From: Peribacillus folii
GTDB taxonomy: Bacteria; Bacillota; Bacilli; Bacillales; DSM-1321
Direction of reading: 5' to 3'
Assembly: GCF_030271255.1 (NCBI RefSeq)
Contig: NZ_JASJOM010000006.1
Span: 124,001 to 188,000, forward strand
Length of the DNA: 64,000 bases
Both the position numbers and the translations under genes were made by a program. How positions within the stretch are numbered: the stretch's first letter is position 1; each line of letters starts with the position of its first letter. The notes beneath the pieces are model-generated. The model was not told the origin of the DNA. It saw only the letters and a list, made by a program, of their open reading frames with translations, and did not search any database. Shown piece by piece: positions 18,453-27,706 of this stretch.

Positions 18453-19013
18453 CTAACGCGGAATATACTTTGACATTACCTCTGAAGCCTTGGTTCCATT
18501 GGCATCGGTGAATAAATAGAAAGACTTTCTCTTGGTTTCCTCAATCCTCTGAAGCAGTTTCGTTTTTAAAAAGGAGGTACGGTGCAGTTGATTTTCGAAC
18601 GAGCTGAATGATACCTCTATGTCGATCGTTTGTTTGTTCCGGAATGTGACGGTTGTATGTTTGGAATCCAGGCGATCATAGGCCACCACATGCTCATGTG
18701 ATAACCAGATGCATGGAGGACGCAGCGGAGATGTAGTCGGAAAGAAGAATATCGAACTGGTCGGATCAATCGCGATAGGTGCTTTATGTGTGATGTTTAT
18801 AAGCTGCTTGGTCCCTTGTCGACGTCCTTCATAGCTGGAACCAAAGAATTCGCAGCTTTTCTTGATGATTTCCAAAGGCTTGTAGGGGGATATGAACTCG
18901 TCCTCCATTTCAATGATACGGGTATAAATTTTACTGCCGTAGTTGAGCGGTGCAACCATAAGTGTATGTGGCGATATTTCATATTCCTCAATAATTCCCT
19001 GATTTTGTTGCAT
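18453..19013 (-). CDS. comK: Competence transcription factor ComK
   Basis: This 186-residue protein matches ComK, the master activator of late competence (DNA-uptake) genes in Bacillus. Shared motifs include KPLEIIKKSCEFFGSSYEGRRQGT at about residues 44-67. The central ITHKAPIAIDPTSSIFFFPT and the region SFENQLHRTSFLKTKL near 140 also match. ComK binds AT-rich K-boxes and activates its own gene. The ATG at 19013 is preceded by GAGGTGGG; a TTG one codon earlier is less likely. The neighbour yhzC on the other side is the same as in B. subtilis. An inverted repeat lies about 70 bases upstream. Confidence 0.93.
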   Translation of the reverse strand: MQQNQGIIEEYEISPHTLMVAPLNYGSKIYTRIIEMEDEFISPYKPLEIIKKSCEFFGSSYEGRRQGTKQLINITHKAPIAIDPTSSIFFFPTTSPLRPPCIWLSHEHVVAYDRLDSKHTTVTFRNKQTIDIEVSFSSFENQLHRTSFLKTKLLQRIEETKRKSFYLFTDANGTKASEVMSKYIPR

Positions 19014-19079
19014 CAATTTTAACCCACCTCTTCCTCATTGCATTAGAATTCAATATTTTACTATAGGCATTTGTCCCCC

Positions 19080-19100
19080 TTTCACCGACATTTGGTGAAA
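19080..19100. promoter_or_regulatory. Inverted repeat in the comK promoter region
   Basis: TTTCACC (19080-19086) and GGTGAAA (19094-19100) form a perfect 7-bp dyad with a 7-base spacer, about 70-85 bases upstream of the comK start. Size and place fit a dimeric regulator; its identity is unknown. Confidence 0.45.
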
Positions 19101-19304
19101 AGAATTAGTCCATATAAGTAAATTTACTCATTATGATAGCACAATAAATTATCAAAGATGTAAAGTTCACAAAAAATTTAGAATTATATAAAATAACCAC
19201 TTGTCCGCCATCTATACGACACATTTATTATTAATATTAGAATTTTTTAAATTTTCAGTTGATTTTATCTCCGCAAATCCATATACTAATAAAAAGGGTC
19301 AGGG

Positions 19305-19550
19305 GTGGTAACTTTGAAAAATGAAAAATCTTATTCAGAGTCAGTGAAGTCCTTATCAATGAACGAAATGAAAAACGATGCCGTGGTTCAGGAAATGTTG
19401 ATTGATATGATTATTCTGGAAGCCGTCCTTACTACCAAAAGAAATATCCTTGCGAAGCAAATTGATGATGCCTTGGATATGAAAAACAAGCCTTTATTCC
19501 TGAAACTTAGTTCTGAAATGAACGTTTTACTAAAACAGTTTGGAAATTAA
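19305..19550 (+). CDS. yhzC: IDEAL-domain protein YhzC
   Basis: This 81-residue protein carries an IDEAL-type C-terminal segment around residues 45-75 (LAKQIDDALDMKNKPLFLKLSSEMN). It occupies the place of B. subtilis yhzC, divergent from comK. IDEAL domains are short helical motifs in Bacillus, some acting as adaptors in competence control; no function is shown for this one. It starts at a GTG or nearby TTG behind AGGGGTGG. A strong terminator follows. Confidence 0.78.
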   Translation: MVTLKNEKSYSESVKSLSMNEMKNDAVVQEMLIDMIILEAVLTTKRNILAKQIDDALDMKNKPLFLKLSSEMNVLLKQFGN

Positions 19551-19585
19551 GTGCCTCGATAGAAATTAAAAATGAATCAAACAAA

Positions 19586-19612
19586 AAGCCTCCCATATTA
19601 AGGGAGGCTTCA
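19586..19612 (+). terminator. Terminator of yhzC
   Basis: A 9-bp perfect stem (19586-19594 and 19602-19610) with a 7-base loop sits 35 bases past the yhzC stop. Confidence 0.78.
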
Positions 19613-19782
19613 GTTTGTAGGCAAAAGGGATTGAAAATCATAAAACACCGGACCCCTTTTGAAAATTCCCCATTGATTTTCACCTAAAGTTATAAGATTG
19701 CAGCACCCACCATGATATAACTAAGCTGAGAAGGAGGTTCCATTCCCAATGCTTCGGATTAGTATTGGGGTTTCACCTACTC

Positions 19783-20592
19783 TCACTCCTTATGAAACAT
19801 TCCCATGACTTCGGCTGTTTCGGTTATATTGACGAAGGCATGCGGATCCACTTCTTTTATCATCGCTTTGACGTCGGTTAATTGGTAACGGGTGATGACA
19901 GTCATCATCACTTTACTTTTTTCCCCGGAGTATGCACCTTCTCCATCCATAACTGTAATCCCTCGATATAAGTTGGTGAGCAGCTTCGTTTTCAACTCGT
20001 CACTCTTTTTCGTAACGATCATCAAGGTTAACTTAATGTGGTTGGAGTGAATCGTATCGATCACTTTTCCTGCTGCATAGATGGAAATCAATGTATAAAG
20101 TGCAGCATCCCAGCCAAAAATGAAGCCTGAAATGACCACCACGACTGCATTCATCCCAGATAGTAATGAACCAAGCGGGAAGTCGCTCTTCTTAGCCAAA
20201 AGCATGGCAATGATATCAAACCCGCCGGAAGAGCCTGAAGCACGAAAGATAATCCCGATGCCGAATCCGGAAATGATCCCGCCGAATAAAGAAGACAAAA
20301 TCGGTTCAGTGGATATGCCATGGATTGGAATCAGGTATAAACTGATGGAAATTACAACAACTGACAATATCGTATAGGTAATGAACCGCCTTCCCAATTT
20401 TAAGTAGCCAAGGATCAACAAGGGCAGGTTCAACAGAAAATTCAAGATTCCAGTATTCACCGGAGTAATGATTCCCAGCATGATCGCTATTCCGCTGAGT
20501 CCGCTGCTTAAAATTAAATGAGGTATCAAAAATAAGTTATAGGCAACTGCAACCAGCACCGAGCCTATGGTGATGAAAAGTACATTATACAT
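19783..20592 (-). CDS. YitT family membrane protein (DUF2179 C-terminal domain)
   Basis: This 269-residue protein has five to six transmembrane helices. The family motif ASGSSGGFDIIAMLLAKKS lies near residues 118-136. A cytoplasmic DUF2179 domain follows from about residue 188 (MIVTKKSDELKTKLLTNLYRGITVMDGEGAYSG). YitT-type proteins are common in Bacillus in several copies (YitT, YpjC, YqfU, YxkD, YvjA), and their role is unclear. AAGGAG precedes the ATG. Which paralogue this is cannot be decided from this sequence. Confidence 0.88.
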   Translation of the reverse strand: MYNVLFITIGSVLVAVAYNLFLIPHLILSSGLSGIAIMLGIITPVNTGILNFLLNLPLLILGYLKLGRRFITYTILSVVVISISLYLIPIHGISTEPILSSLFGGIISGFGIGIIFRASGSSGGFDIIAMLLAKKSDFPLGSLLSGMNAVVVVISGFIFGWDAALYTLISIYAAGKVIDTIHSNHIKLTLMIVTKKSDELKTKLLTNLYRGITVMDGEGAYSGEKSKVMMTVITRYQLTDVKAMIKEVDPHAFVNITETAEVMGMFHKE

Positions 20593-20713
20593 AACTGATC
20601 TCCTTAAACGAGCTGAGAATTTAATTAATTATAGTGGAGATCATCGGCATTTATAAAATAAAAGTTTTTTCTGATAAATCCCCGACAAACCTTACTCCCA
20701 ACTAACGGATAAG

Positions 20714-20742
20714 AAAAAAACCAGCTGTTCATCAGCCGGCTT
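20714..20742 (-). terminator. Terminator of yhfN
   Basis: A stem of about 10 bp, with mismatch or G-U pairs, around loop ATGAA is followed by seven T on the minus strand. It begins at the stop codon. Confidence 0.75.
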
Positions 20743-22008
20743 TCAATCACCCTTTGTATCTGCCTTTTCAATCGTCGAGATTCGTTCGAGCATGGTTGGA
20801 TGTGAATACCGCAGCCATTTCACCAGAAGTGGAGGGTTCACTTGACTTAACCCAGCCCTTGTAAGTTCCTGAAATGTGGTGATCGCCGATTCTTTATCCC
20901 CGGTCATTTCGATTGCATATCGGTCAGCCCTTGTTTCTTCGTATCTGGACACAACATTAGAAAGCGGACTGGAGGCGAATAGCAGCATGGCCGTGATCAA
21001 AAGGAATAATGGCAATGAGGAGATGCTGGCTACCGAATCCACCTTTAACAGATGGCCCCAGCGCTTAATGATATAATTCATGATTTTCGATGTCAGCCAC
21101 AGCCCGATCAAGGTCATACCTAAATAGCCTGCAATGCCAAAATAGATATGTTTTTCGACATAATGTGCCATTTCATGTGCCATGATAAAAAGGATTTCAT
21201 CTTCCTTCAGCTTGTTCAATGTGGTATCCCAGAGGACGATCCTTGAATTGGAGCCTATGCCTGTCACATAAGCGTTCAACGAATTCGTTTTTTCTGCCAT
21301 ATTAACTTCATATACGTGTTCAGCAGGAATTTCTGCCTGCGTGGCAAGTGACAATATTTCCGTTTCCAGCTCTTTGTTTTTGAGTGGATAAAATTCATTA
21401 TACAGCGGATCGATCAATACCGGCTGAACGAACATCAAGAACAGCGTAAAGGGAATCGACAGCATCCAAGCATAAAGCCACCACTTTTTTACACTTTTCC
21501 TCATCAACCAGTATAGAACGGATACAATGATGAACATCATCCCGAAATTCACCCAGAAGTCGATGATTCCATCCTTCATCCATGATGTGAAGCTTTGTGT
21601 ACTGATATGGTAGTTCTTACTAAGCCGGTAGCCAATGAAGCTTATTGGAAACAGGACCAAATAAGATATGATGGAAAGCCAGAATAAGTAAATGCCGGTT
21701 TGAATCACTTTTCGCCTGGAAACGGCCAATGCCGAATTTTCAAAGACCCTGGATATGCCAAATAATAAAATGAAAAAGTACAGCAGCCATTCAAATGGTG
21801 TGGAAACGAAAAATATGAAATTCCGCAATCCCGAATACTCTTCGCTAAGCTTCATTTCCCTTGCATTCAAGAATGTAGCGGGGTCTGCCGCAGTGCCTCG
21901 CAATGCCTCGGGAATGGCGGTATCAGCCCCATGAAAAATATACCAATACATCACTGCCACATAAAGGATATAGACTAAAAAAGCTCTCCCAGCCCATTTT
22001 CTAACCAT
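20743..22008 (-). CDS. yhfN: M48 family metallopeptidase YhfN (Ste24-like)
   Basis: This 421-residue multi-pass membrane protein has the zinc motif HEMAH at residues 278-282 and the third ligand in ETRADRYA near residue 360. Seven or so transmembrane segments surround the catalytic region. The architecture is that of Ste24/CAAX protease 1 type M48B peptidases. In B. subtilis, YhfN sits at the same place. The substrate is unknown. The ATG follows GAAGGAGGGGG. Confidence 0.9.
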   Translation of the reverse strand: MVRKWAGRAFLVYILYVAVMYWYIFHGADTAIPEALRGTAADPATFLNAREMKLSEEYSGLRNFIFFVSTPFEWLLYFFILLFGISRVFENSALAVSRRKVIQTGIYLFWLSIISYLVLFPISFIGYRLSKNYHISTQSFTSWMKDGIIDFWVNFGMMFIIVSVLYWLMRKSVKKWWLYAWMLSIPFTLFLMFVQPVLIDPLYNEFYPLKNKELETEILSLATQAEIPAEHVYEVNMAEKTNSLNAYVTGIGSNSRIVLWDTTLNKLKEDEILFIMAHEMAHYVEKHIYFGIAGYLGMTLIGLWLTSKIMNYIIKRWGHLLKVDSVASISSLPLFLLITAMLLFASSPLSNVVSRYEETRADRYAIEMTGDKESAITTFQELTRAGLSQVNPPLLVKWLRYSHPTMLERISTIEKADTKGD

Positions 22009-22220
22009 GATGCCCCCTCCTTCGAATCTCCCTCATAATAGTTTAATCCAAAATGGACAGGTTAGAACCGCATTTCCATCTAATATCCTTCAAATCAACA
22101 GGGTCTTTTTACTGCTGTACCTCTGTGCAGAAAGTATATCCTTCAAGGACAATACTTTTGATTGCAAGCAACGATTGTCAGCTAGGCAAGGATCGTCCCT
22201 CCCTTGCTTATTGAGGAGGC

Positions 22221-22886
22221 TCAAGTTCTATTTTGGAACTTATACAAAAGTGCCAAAAGCTCGGGGCGATTGCTTACATTCATTTTTTTGTAAAGCTGGC
22301 TGATATAATTTTTGACTGTACCTATGGATAAATATAGATTTTCGGAAATCTGCTGATTCGTTTGCCCTTCAGTGAGGAGAAAAAGCAGTTCATACTCACG
22401 CTTGGAAAAGGATCCTAAATTTTTTATTGCCTTTTCAAAGGCCCCATTCTCCTGCCCCATCCCACTCTGCTGTAGTTTTCTCATCAAAAAGGATTTAACG
22501 GAGGCAGGATAGACAATTTGCCCATTAGCGCATTGACGGATTGCCGCCACGACTTGTTCAATTCCGCCGTTCTGTAACACACAACCTGCTGCTCCATGTG
22601 CTATCGCATCTATAAGATAGTGATCCTCTGGATAAGCTGTACGTATGACTATTGGAATGGAAGGATGTTTTTCCTTCAGCAGCAGCATCATTTCCTGTCC
22701 ATGTTTCCATGATGAGCGTACATCAAAAAGAATGACATCGGCCATGGCGGCCGCTGAAAAAACATCCAGGCTGCGCAATTCCCTTTCACTTTCTGTGGCA
22801 CCAATGATGGAAATATCCTGTTCCTTATCAATGATTTCCTTAAGCCCCCCTTGTTTACTGACTATCAATAGCTTAATCGGCTTCAT
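22221..22886 (-). CDS. Orphan NarL/LuxR-type response regulator with degenerate receiver
   Basis: This 221-residue protein has an N-terminal receiver-like domain (1-115) and a C-terminal LuxR-type helix-turn-helix domain (about 155-215). The latter contains LLTEGQTNQQISENLYLSIGTVKNYISQLYKKM. A phosphoacceptor-like Asp55 is present in ILFDVRSS. The acidic pocket, usually two Asp after the first strand, is Ser-Lys-Gln (residues 10-12), and the conserved lysine near 105 is Gln. Phosphotransfer is thus doubtful. No histidine kinase lies nearby. AGGTGAAG precedes the ATG. Targets are unknown. Confidence 0.85.
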   Translation of the reverse strand: MKPIKLLIVSKQGGLKEIIDKEQDISIIGATESERELRSLDVFSAAAMADVILFDVRSSWKHGQEMMLLLKEKHPSIPIVIRTAYPEDHYLIDAIAHGAAGCVLQNGGIEQVVAAIRQCANGQIVYPASVKSFLMRKLQQSGMGQENGAFEKAIKNLGSFSKREYELLFLLTEGQTNQQISENLYLSIGTVKNYISQLYKKMNVSNRPELLALLYKFQNRT

Positions 22887-23055
22887 ATCTTCACCTGTTC
22901 TTCTCTTTATTGATAATAATTTTCTTCATTCCTCCACATAATTCATTTGAACTATATTCCGCTTTTTATTCACTTGATACCAATATAAGTGAAATATATG
23001 TAAAATCAAAATTTAAACTGCAAGAACACCTTAAAAAATGAAAGGTCCTGAATGT

Positions 23056-23094
23056 AAAAAATGCTATCAACCCTTTTTCCTTCAGGATGATAGC
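23056..23094 (-). terminator. Terminator overlapping the end of the HD-domain gene
   Basis: A 7-bp stem (23088-23094 with 23063-23069) is followed by six T on the minus strand. It includes the stop codon of the gene. Confidence 0.7.
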
Positions 23095-23609
23095 CTTTTT
23101 CTTTGTTCTTCATCAATGAGTTCATCAAGGTTCATGATACTTTCCTTTGCCCGGATGAAATCAATTTTACGATAATGGTGCTTACCGCCTTCTTCTTCAT
23201 CTTTTTCGTCAGCCCATTTAACGACCTGCTGCAGCGGGGTCCGGATAATATCATTTGAAGGTAAAAATGAATCGGTGTGAAATAAAATGGCGAGGGAAAT
23301 GGTCTTTGCCTTAATTGGATTTTCGCCTAGGCGGATTAACAATTTATGAGCTCTTTCCGCTCCTTTGATCGGATGAATATCATTTTGCTTGTACAGGTCA
23401 TAGTCCCATTTTCCATTGCGATACCAAGTGAAGTGACCCATATCATGCAAGAGACCGGCTTTGGCCGCTATATCCGGATCGATGTTATATTCAATGGCTA
23501 GGTGAAACGAATGGTATGCCACCGCAATCGCATGGGCAAGGCCAGAGCGGTTCAAGTATTTTTGAGCAATGGGATGTGTGAAAACATCCAACAACTTTAC
23601 ATCTCTCAT
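23082..23609 (-). CDS. HD-domain hydrolase
   Basis: This 175-residue protein has an HD phosphohydrolase fold. The metal motif LLHDMGH lies at residues 53-59, and an upstream His is present in AYHSFHLA. Further metal or substrate residues are in HPIKGAERAH and LFHTDS. HD hydrolases act on nucleotides or similar phosphoesters; the substrate cannot be named. The ATG at 23609 follows AAGGAGGGG. An upstream extension to 23678 has no ribosome site and no HD similarity. Confidence 0.82.
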   Translation of the reverse strand: MRDVKLLDVFTHPIAQKYLNRSGLAHAIAVAYHSFHLAIEYNIDPDIAAKAGLLHDMGHFTWYRNGKWDYDLYKQNDIHPIKGAERAHKLLIRLGENPIKAKTISLAILFHTDSFLPSNDIIRTPLQQVVKWADEKDEEEGGKHHYRKIDFIRAKESIMNLDELIDEEQRKRLSS

Positions 23610-23784
23610 GTAACCCCTCCTTACAATTATGTGGAAATTTTTAAAATCAATCATAACTCTTTTAGAATAAACAATCAAGTCTTACAGCTTACCTCATATA
23701 CATTTTATGCAGCGCATGATTCTTTGTTTGTACAAAAAAAAGGCCATCGCCGATATCTGGCAATGGTCTTCCTCGATTTATCAT

Positions 23785-25329
23785 TTAGTTTTGGATTACT
23801 TGAGTTTTTAACGAACGTCTTAAAATTTTTCCTGTTGCATTTTTTGGAAGTTCATCCAAAAAGTCAATTTTCGCCGGAACCTTATATTTAGCCAAGTGCT
23901 CCAAGCAATAGTCCAGGAGATCTTCCTCGGTCAATGCTTCGTTTTTCTTGACCACGAAGCATTGAACCACCTCTCCCTGATTTGGATCGGGCACTCCTAT
24001 CGCTGCTGCCTCAACCACTTCAGGGTGGGCATAAAGGATTTCTTCGACTTCCCGCGGATATACGTTATAACCACCGACGATGATTAGCTCCTTTTTGCGA
24101 TCTACGATGAAAAAGTACCCTTCATCATCCATCCGCGCCAAATCTCCGGTATATAACCAGCCATCTTTTAACACGGCTGCCGACTCTTCAGGCATCTTAT
24201 AATACCCCTTCATGACATTAGGACCCCTGACGATCAATTCTCCCACACCATTCACAGGAACCTCTTCACCAAGCTCATTGACGACCTTGTTTTCCACCCT
24301 TAGGATGGATGTCCCGATAGATCCCGCCTTCCTTGGGCGATCAAGAGGATTGAAGCATGTAACAGGAGATGCTTCTGAGAGGCCATACCCCTCCGAAACC
24401 GTAACATTGAATTTTTGCTCGAATGATTCAAGCAATGATATTGGCATGGCGGATCCGCCTGATATGCAGATACGCAATGAACTTAAATCGTCTTTTTGTC
24501 CACCCGGATATTGGAGCAGGAAATTGTACATGGTCGGCACGCCAGCAAAAACGGTCGCATCATATTTTTTGATTTGCCTGAATATTTCCTTCGGGCTGAA
24601 TTGCGGAACAATTAAAAGCGTACCTCCTTGCAGCAACGGTGCGTTCACGACGACGGTCAGACTGAAAACATGGAACATGGGCAAAGTGGTAATGACACGA
24701 TCATTTTCCGTGATTTTCAAATATTCGCCAACATCCTGTGCATTGGAGAATATATTGGTGTGCGTGAGCATCGCCCCCTTTGGTTTACCTGTTGTACCGG
24801 AAGTATAAAGGATGATGGCCGTATCATCGGGATCCAATTCTGGACCTTGAAAACTGGCATTCCCCATTTTAATCATTTTTGTAAACGATTTCATTTTTTC
24901 ATAAATGCTTAATTCAGCACTATTCCCGTTATCGGGCTCTGTTTCACAAATAACATAATAAGCTACATTTGAAAGAATGGGGTTCATTTTCTCAAATAAG
25001 GGCAACAGCTTATCCAATGCCACGACAACCTTTACATCTCCGTTATTCAGGATGTATCCAATCTCATCAGGTGTGTAAATTGGATTTACGGGTATTACGG
25101 TTGCTCCTGCACGGATGGCTCCATACAGCGAAATAATGAAATGTGGTGAATTCCCTAAAACCAGTGCTACATTATCACCTTTCGAAACACCAAGCTTATG
25201 TAGTTCATCAGCGAACTTTGTAACGGCTTGATCCAATTCCCCATATGATGTGGATTGGTCCATAAAATAATAAGCTGGCTTTTCAGCCTGTCTTAAAGCC
25301 GTGTGCTGCAGCTTTTCGGATAAATTCAT
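23785..25329 (-). CDS. lcfB: Long-chain fatty acid-CoA ligase LcfB (YhfL)
   Basis: This 514-residue AMP-forming enzyme activates fatty acids to acyl-CoA for beta-oxidation. The P-loop [18 protein letters not shown] is near residue 175, and YGLSEASP near 315. The hinge [17 protein letters not shown] is near 405. The C-terminal lysine is in [11 protein letters not shown] near 500. The order beside lplJ and yhfI matches yhfL in B. subtilis. A FadR-type operator lies directly upstream at 25354-25373, so repression relieved by long-chain acyl-CoA is likely. GGGGAGGG precedes the ATG. Confidence 0.93.
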   Translation of the reverse strand: MNLSEKLQHTALRQAEKPAYYFMDQSTSYGELDQAVTKFADELHKLGVSKGDNVALVLGNSPHFIISLYGAIRAGATVIPVNPIYTPDEIGYILNNGDVKVVVALDKLLPLFEKMNPILSNVAYYVICETEPDNGNSAELSIYEKMKSFTKMIKMGNASFQGPELDPDDTAIILYTSGTTGKPKGAMLTHTNIFSNAQDVGEYLKITENDRVITTLPMFHVFSLTVVVNAPLLQGGTLLIVPQFSPKEIFRQIKKYDATVFAGVPTMYNFLLQYPGGQKDDLSSLRICISGGSAMPISLLESFEQKFNVTVSEGYGLSEASPVTCFNPLDRPRKAGSIGTSILRVENKVVNELGEEVPVNGVGELIVRGPNVMKGYYKMPEESAAVLKDGWLYTGDLARMDDEGYFFIVDRKKELIIVGGYNVYPREVEEILYAHPEVVEAAAIGVPDPNQGEVVQCFVVKKNEALTEEDLLDYCLEHLAKYKVPAKIDFLDELPKNATGKILRRSLKTQVIQN

Positions 25330-25353
25330 CGTTCTCCCTCCCCAGTAAACCTT

Positions 25354-25373
25354 ATGAATGAATAATCATTCAT
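25354..25373. promoter_or_regulatory. FadR operator upstream of lcfB
   Basis: ATGAATGAATAATCATTCAT is a near-perfect palindrome that agrees with the known B. subtilis FadR (YsiA) box, TGAATGAATANTCATTCA. It begins 25 bases upstream of the lcfB start, so it would block the promoter or early transcription. Confidence 0.88.
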
Positions 25374-25471
25374 TTTTATATGAAACTAAACACCTTTTTA
25401 TTATATTAAAAGAAGTGTATAACAGCAACAATTTTATCCATATTAAAGCAATTACTGTCATTTTTAGACAC

Positions 25472-25503
25472 AAAAGCCGTCCCATCAAGTCAGGACGGCT
25501 TTT
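25472..25503 (-). terminator. Terminator of lplJ
   Basis: An 11-bp perfect stem (25472-25482 and 25493-25503) with T-rich ends in both directions sits just after the lplJ stop. Confidence 0.82.
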
Positions 25504-25509
25504 TCTGGC

Positions 25510-26499
25510 TTAGTAGATTAATGCCAATATTTCCTCTTTCGTTACATTGCCAAAATAATGCTGAACATCCACCTCATCCAAGGCCTTGCTAATGGTGTCT
25601 TTTTCATAGCGAATCCCCGTAAGTTTTCTCTCTATATCCGCAACCTCTCCTACCCCAAAGAAATCACCGTAGATTTTACAATTTTCAATGATCCCCTTGT
25701 TCACTTCCAAACGGATATCAACTGACCCCACTGGAAATCTGTGCGAATTCTGCAAATTAAATTTTGGTGATTTTCCATAGTTCCATTCCCAGCTTTGGTA
25801 CCGCTCTTCAGAAATTTTATGGATCTGCGCCCAATCTTCCTCCGTTAAAACATACTCGGTGACCTTACCGCTATCCTTGAATATGTTTTCTAGCAGGAAT
25901 GAACGGAATTCCTCAATAGACATCGGTTCTTTCAGGAATTCAGCAATATTGGCGACTCGGCTTCTTATCGATTTAATACCTTTTGACTCAATTTTATCTT
26001 TTTTCACTTTTAAAGCGGATACAATATGGTCCATTTCAGATTGGAACAACAATGTTCCATGACTGAACATCCTGCCCTTAGTCGAAAACATTGCGTTACC
26101 TGAAATTTTCTTTCCTTCAGCCAGGATGTCATTACGGCCGCTTAGTTCAGCTTGAATTCCCAGTTTCTCGAGCGTTTCCACAACAGGCTGGGTGAATTTC
26201 TTGAAATTATGGAAACTGTCGCCATCATCCTTCGTGATGAAGCTGAAGTTGAGGTTTCCCAGATCATGATAAACCGCCCCGCCGCCGGAAAGCCTTCGAA
26301 CTACCGTAATGCCGTTTCCATCTACATAATCGGCATTGATTTCTTCAATTGTATTTTGGTTTCTCCCGATGATGATTGAAGGGCGGTTAATGTAGAATAG
26401 AAGATAGGTTTCATCAATATCCAAATGTTTAAGCGCGTATTCTTCAATGGCAAGATTGATTCTCGGATCCGTAATTCCCTTATTATCAATAAAAAGCAC
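25510..26499 (-). CDS. lplJ: Lipoate-protein ligase LplJ
   Basis: This 329-residue enzyme attaches free lipoate to carrier proteins such as the E2 subunits and GcvH. Signature motifs are VRRLSGGGAVYHDLGNLNFSFI near residues 73-94 and GRNDILAEGKKISGNA near 125-140, the latter with the conserved lipoyl-AMP lysine. The C-terminal accessory domain (residues 240-329) is complete. It starts at GTG behind AAGGAGG. It sits between lcfB and yhfI as in B. subtilis (yhfJ). The 45-base gap to yhfI suggests co-transcription. Confidence 0.94.
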   Translation of the reverse strand: MLFIDNKGITDPRINLAIEEYALKHLDIDETYLLFYINRPSIIIGRNQNTIEEINADYVDGNGITVVRRLSGGGAVYHDLGNLNFSFITKDDGDSFHNFKKFTQPVVETLEKLGIQAELSGRNDILAEGKKISGNAMFSTKGRMFSHGTLLFQSEMDHIVSALKVKKDKIESKGIKSIRSRVANIAEFLKEPMSIEEFRSFLLENIFKDSGKVTEYVLTEEDWAQIHKISEERYQSWEWNYGKSPKFNLQNSHRFPVGSVDIRLEVNKGIIENCKIYGDFFGVGEVADIERKLTGIRYEKDTISKALDEVDVQHYFGNVTKEEILALIY

Positions 26500-26544
26500 G
26501 ATTGTTCCTCCTTGAATGCTTCATTCGCATCACTAATTTTCCCA

Positions 26545-27279
26545 TCATAGTTGGAATTCGAGATTGGTTTTCGCCACAGCTATTTCCCTTTTGAATACCT
26601 CTGCAGCCTCTTTCTTCAGCTGATTGAGATCTCCGTAATGGGGGAGGTGGGTTAATAGCAAAAGCTGTACGTCTGCCCTATCCGCTAGCATGCCCGCTTC
26701 CCTAGCAGTCATATGCCCCGCCTGTGAACCATCCATATCACTGTAAAAATTGCTTTCACACACTAAAACATTTGCATCTTTAGCAAAATCGGCCAGCTCA
26801 TCCATATAAGAACTATCACCTGTATAAACAATCGAATGATTTTCAGCTTCTATTCTCATAGCAAAACAAGGGACTGGATGCTTCGTTTTCATGAATGTGA
26901 ATGTACACGGACCAATGGTCAAGGGTTTATCGGCAGAATACGCGATTCCCTTTGTCACGTCTTTATAAGTTAACTTTCCAAATTCGGCTTCATCCAAATC
27001 ATGGCCATAAATGGGAATGGTCCTTTTTTCGCTGCCCAATATCTGCTGAATGAGTGCAGCATGCTGCAGAACACCGACATCCGCTATGTGATCCGGATGA
27101 TAGTGGGATAATACGACCGCACCGAGGTCTTCAGGCTTCATATGATTTTGGAGCTGTGATAGTACACCGCTGCCACAATCAAGCAAAATGCGAAAATCTT
27201 CATATTCAAGCAAATAGCCAGAGCTTGCCTCATTTTTAGCTGGATATCCTCCCCAGCAGCCAATTACGGTGATTTTCAT
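26545..27279 (-). CDS. yhfI: MBL-fold metal-dependent hydrolase YhfI
   Basis: This 244-residue protein has a metallo-beta-lactamase fold. The metal motif LSHYHPDHIADV lies near residues 58-69, with further ligands in TGDSSYMDELADF and HLPHYGD. It resembles RNase Z-like small hydrolases, but the substrate is unknown. The position next to lplJ matches yhfI. AAAGGGGTG precedes the ATG. Confidence 0.88.
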   Translation of the reverse strand: MKITVIGCWGGYPAKNEASSGYLLEYEDFRILLDCGSGVLSQLQNHMKPEDLGAVVLSHYHPDHIADVGVLQHAALIQQILGSEKRTIPIYGHDLDEAEFGKLTYKDVTKGIAYSADKPLTIGPCTFTFMKTKHPVPCFAMRIEAENHSIVYTGDSSYMDELADFAKDANVLVCESNFYSDMDGSQAGHMTAREAGMLADRADVQLLLLTHLPHYGDLNQLKKEAAEVFKREIAVAKTNLEFQL

Positions 27280-27448
27280 CCATAGGCACCCCTTTTTTAT
27301 CTCTCATTGACTTCCCCATTAATATAAACTATTCCAGCCCTTATTTCACCTTTTTTACTTATGTTATAAAACATCATTGACACACATAACCTGTTATAAT
27401 ACAATAAGGATACTAAAAGAAGCCAAAAAAATACAGGAGATGATGTTC

Positions 27449-27577
27449 ATGATTCAAAGCAGTGTCGAGTTCTTCAAAAATCTTCCTCCTAAACAATGTG
27501 CCGAATGCGGCAAAAAAATTGATGAGCAGCACGAATGCTATGGAAACCACTGTGACCATTGCCTTTCTGGAGAGTAG
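27449..27577 (+). CDS. yhfH: YhfH family zinc-ribbon microprotein
   Basis: This gene encodes only 42 residues, beginning MIQSSVEFFKNLPPKQCAECG and ending HCDHCLSGE. Four cysteines as CxxC pairs (CAEC and CDHC) with nearby histidines suggest a tiny zinc-binding fold. It matches the YhfH family, function unknown. I use the third ATG in a cluster because AGGAG is about 9 bases from it; upstream in-frame ATGs lie on or next to the site. It is divergent from yhfI, and a very strong hairpin terminator follows. Confidence 0.85.
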   Translation: MIQSSVEFFKNLPPKQCAECGKKIDEQHECYGNHCDHCLSGE

Positions 27578-27625
27578 GCACCATGTGTGACACAATCGCA
27601 TATTCTCGCAATTGAAACCCATCCC

Positions 27626-27677
27626 CACAAAAAAGGAAGAGATACCTTGAATTCACGGTATCTCTTCCTTTTTTGTG
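27626..27677. terminator. Bidirectional terminator between yhfH and yhgD
   Basis: A 21-bp perfect inverted repeat (27626-27646 and 27657-27677) with A-runs on the left and T-runs on the right serves both convergent genes. Confidence 0.95.
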
Positions 27678-27706
27678 ATATGGATCGGTCAAAAAAAATA
27701 GAATTA

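Noticed and set aside
18210-18473. 87-residue plus-strand frame between yhjD and comK
   Set aside because: It runs straight through the yhjD terminator hairpin and overlaps the end of comK; no ribosome site.
19740-19790. Hairpin and AAGGAGG-like sequence downstream of the YitT gene
   Set aside because: No T-run follows on either strand and no start codon with a frame follows the site.
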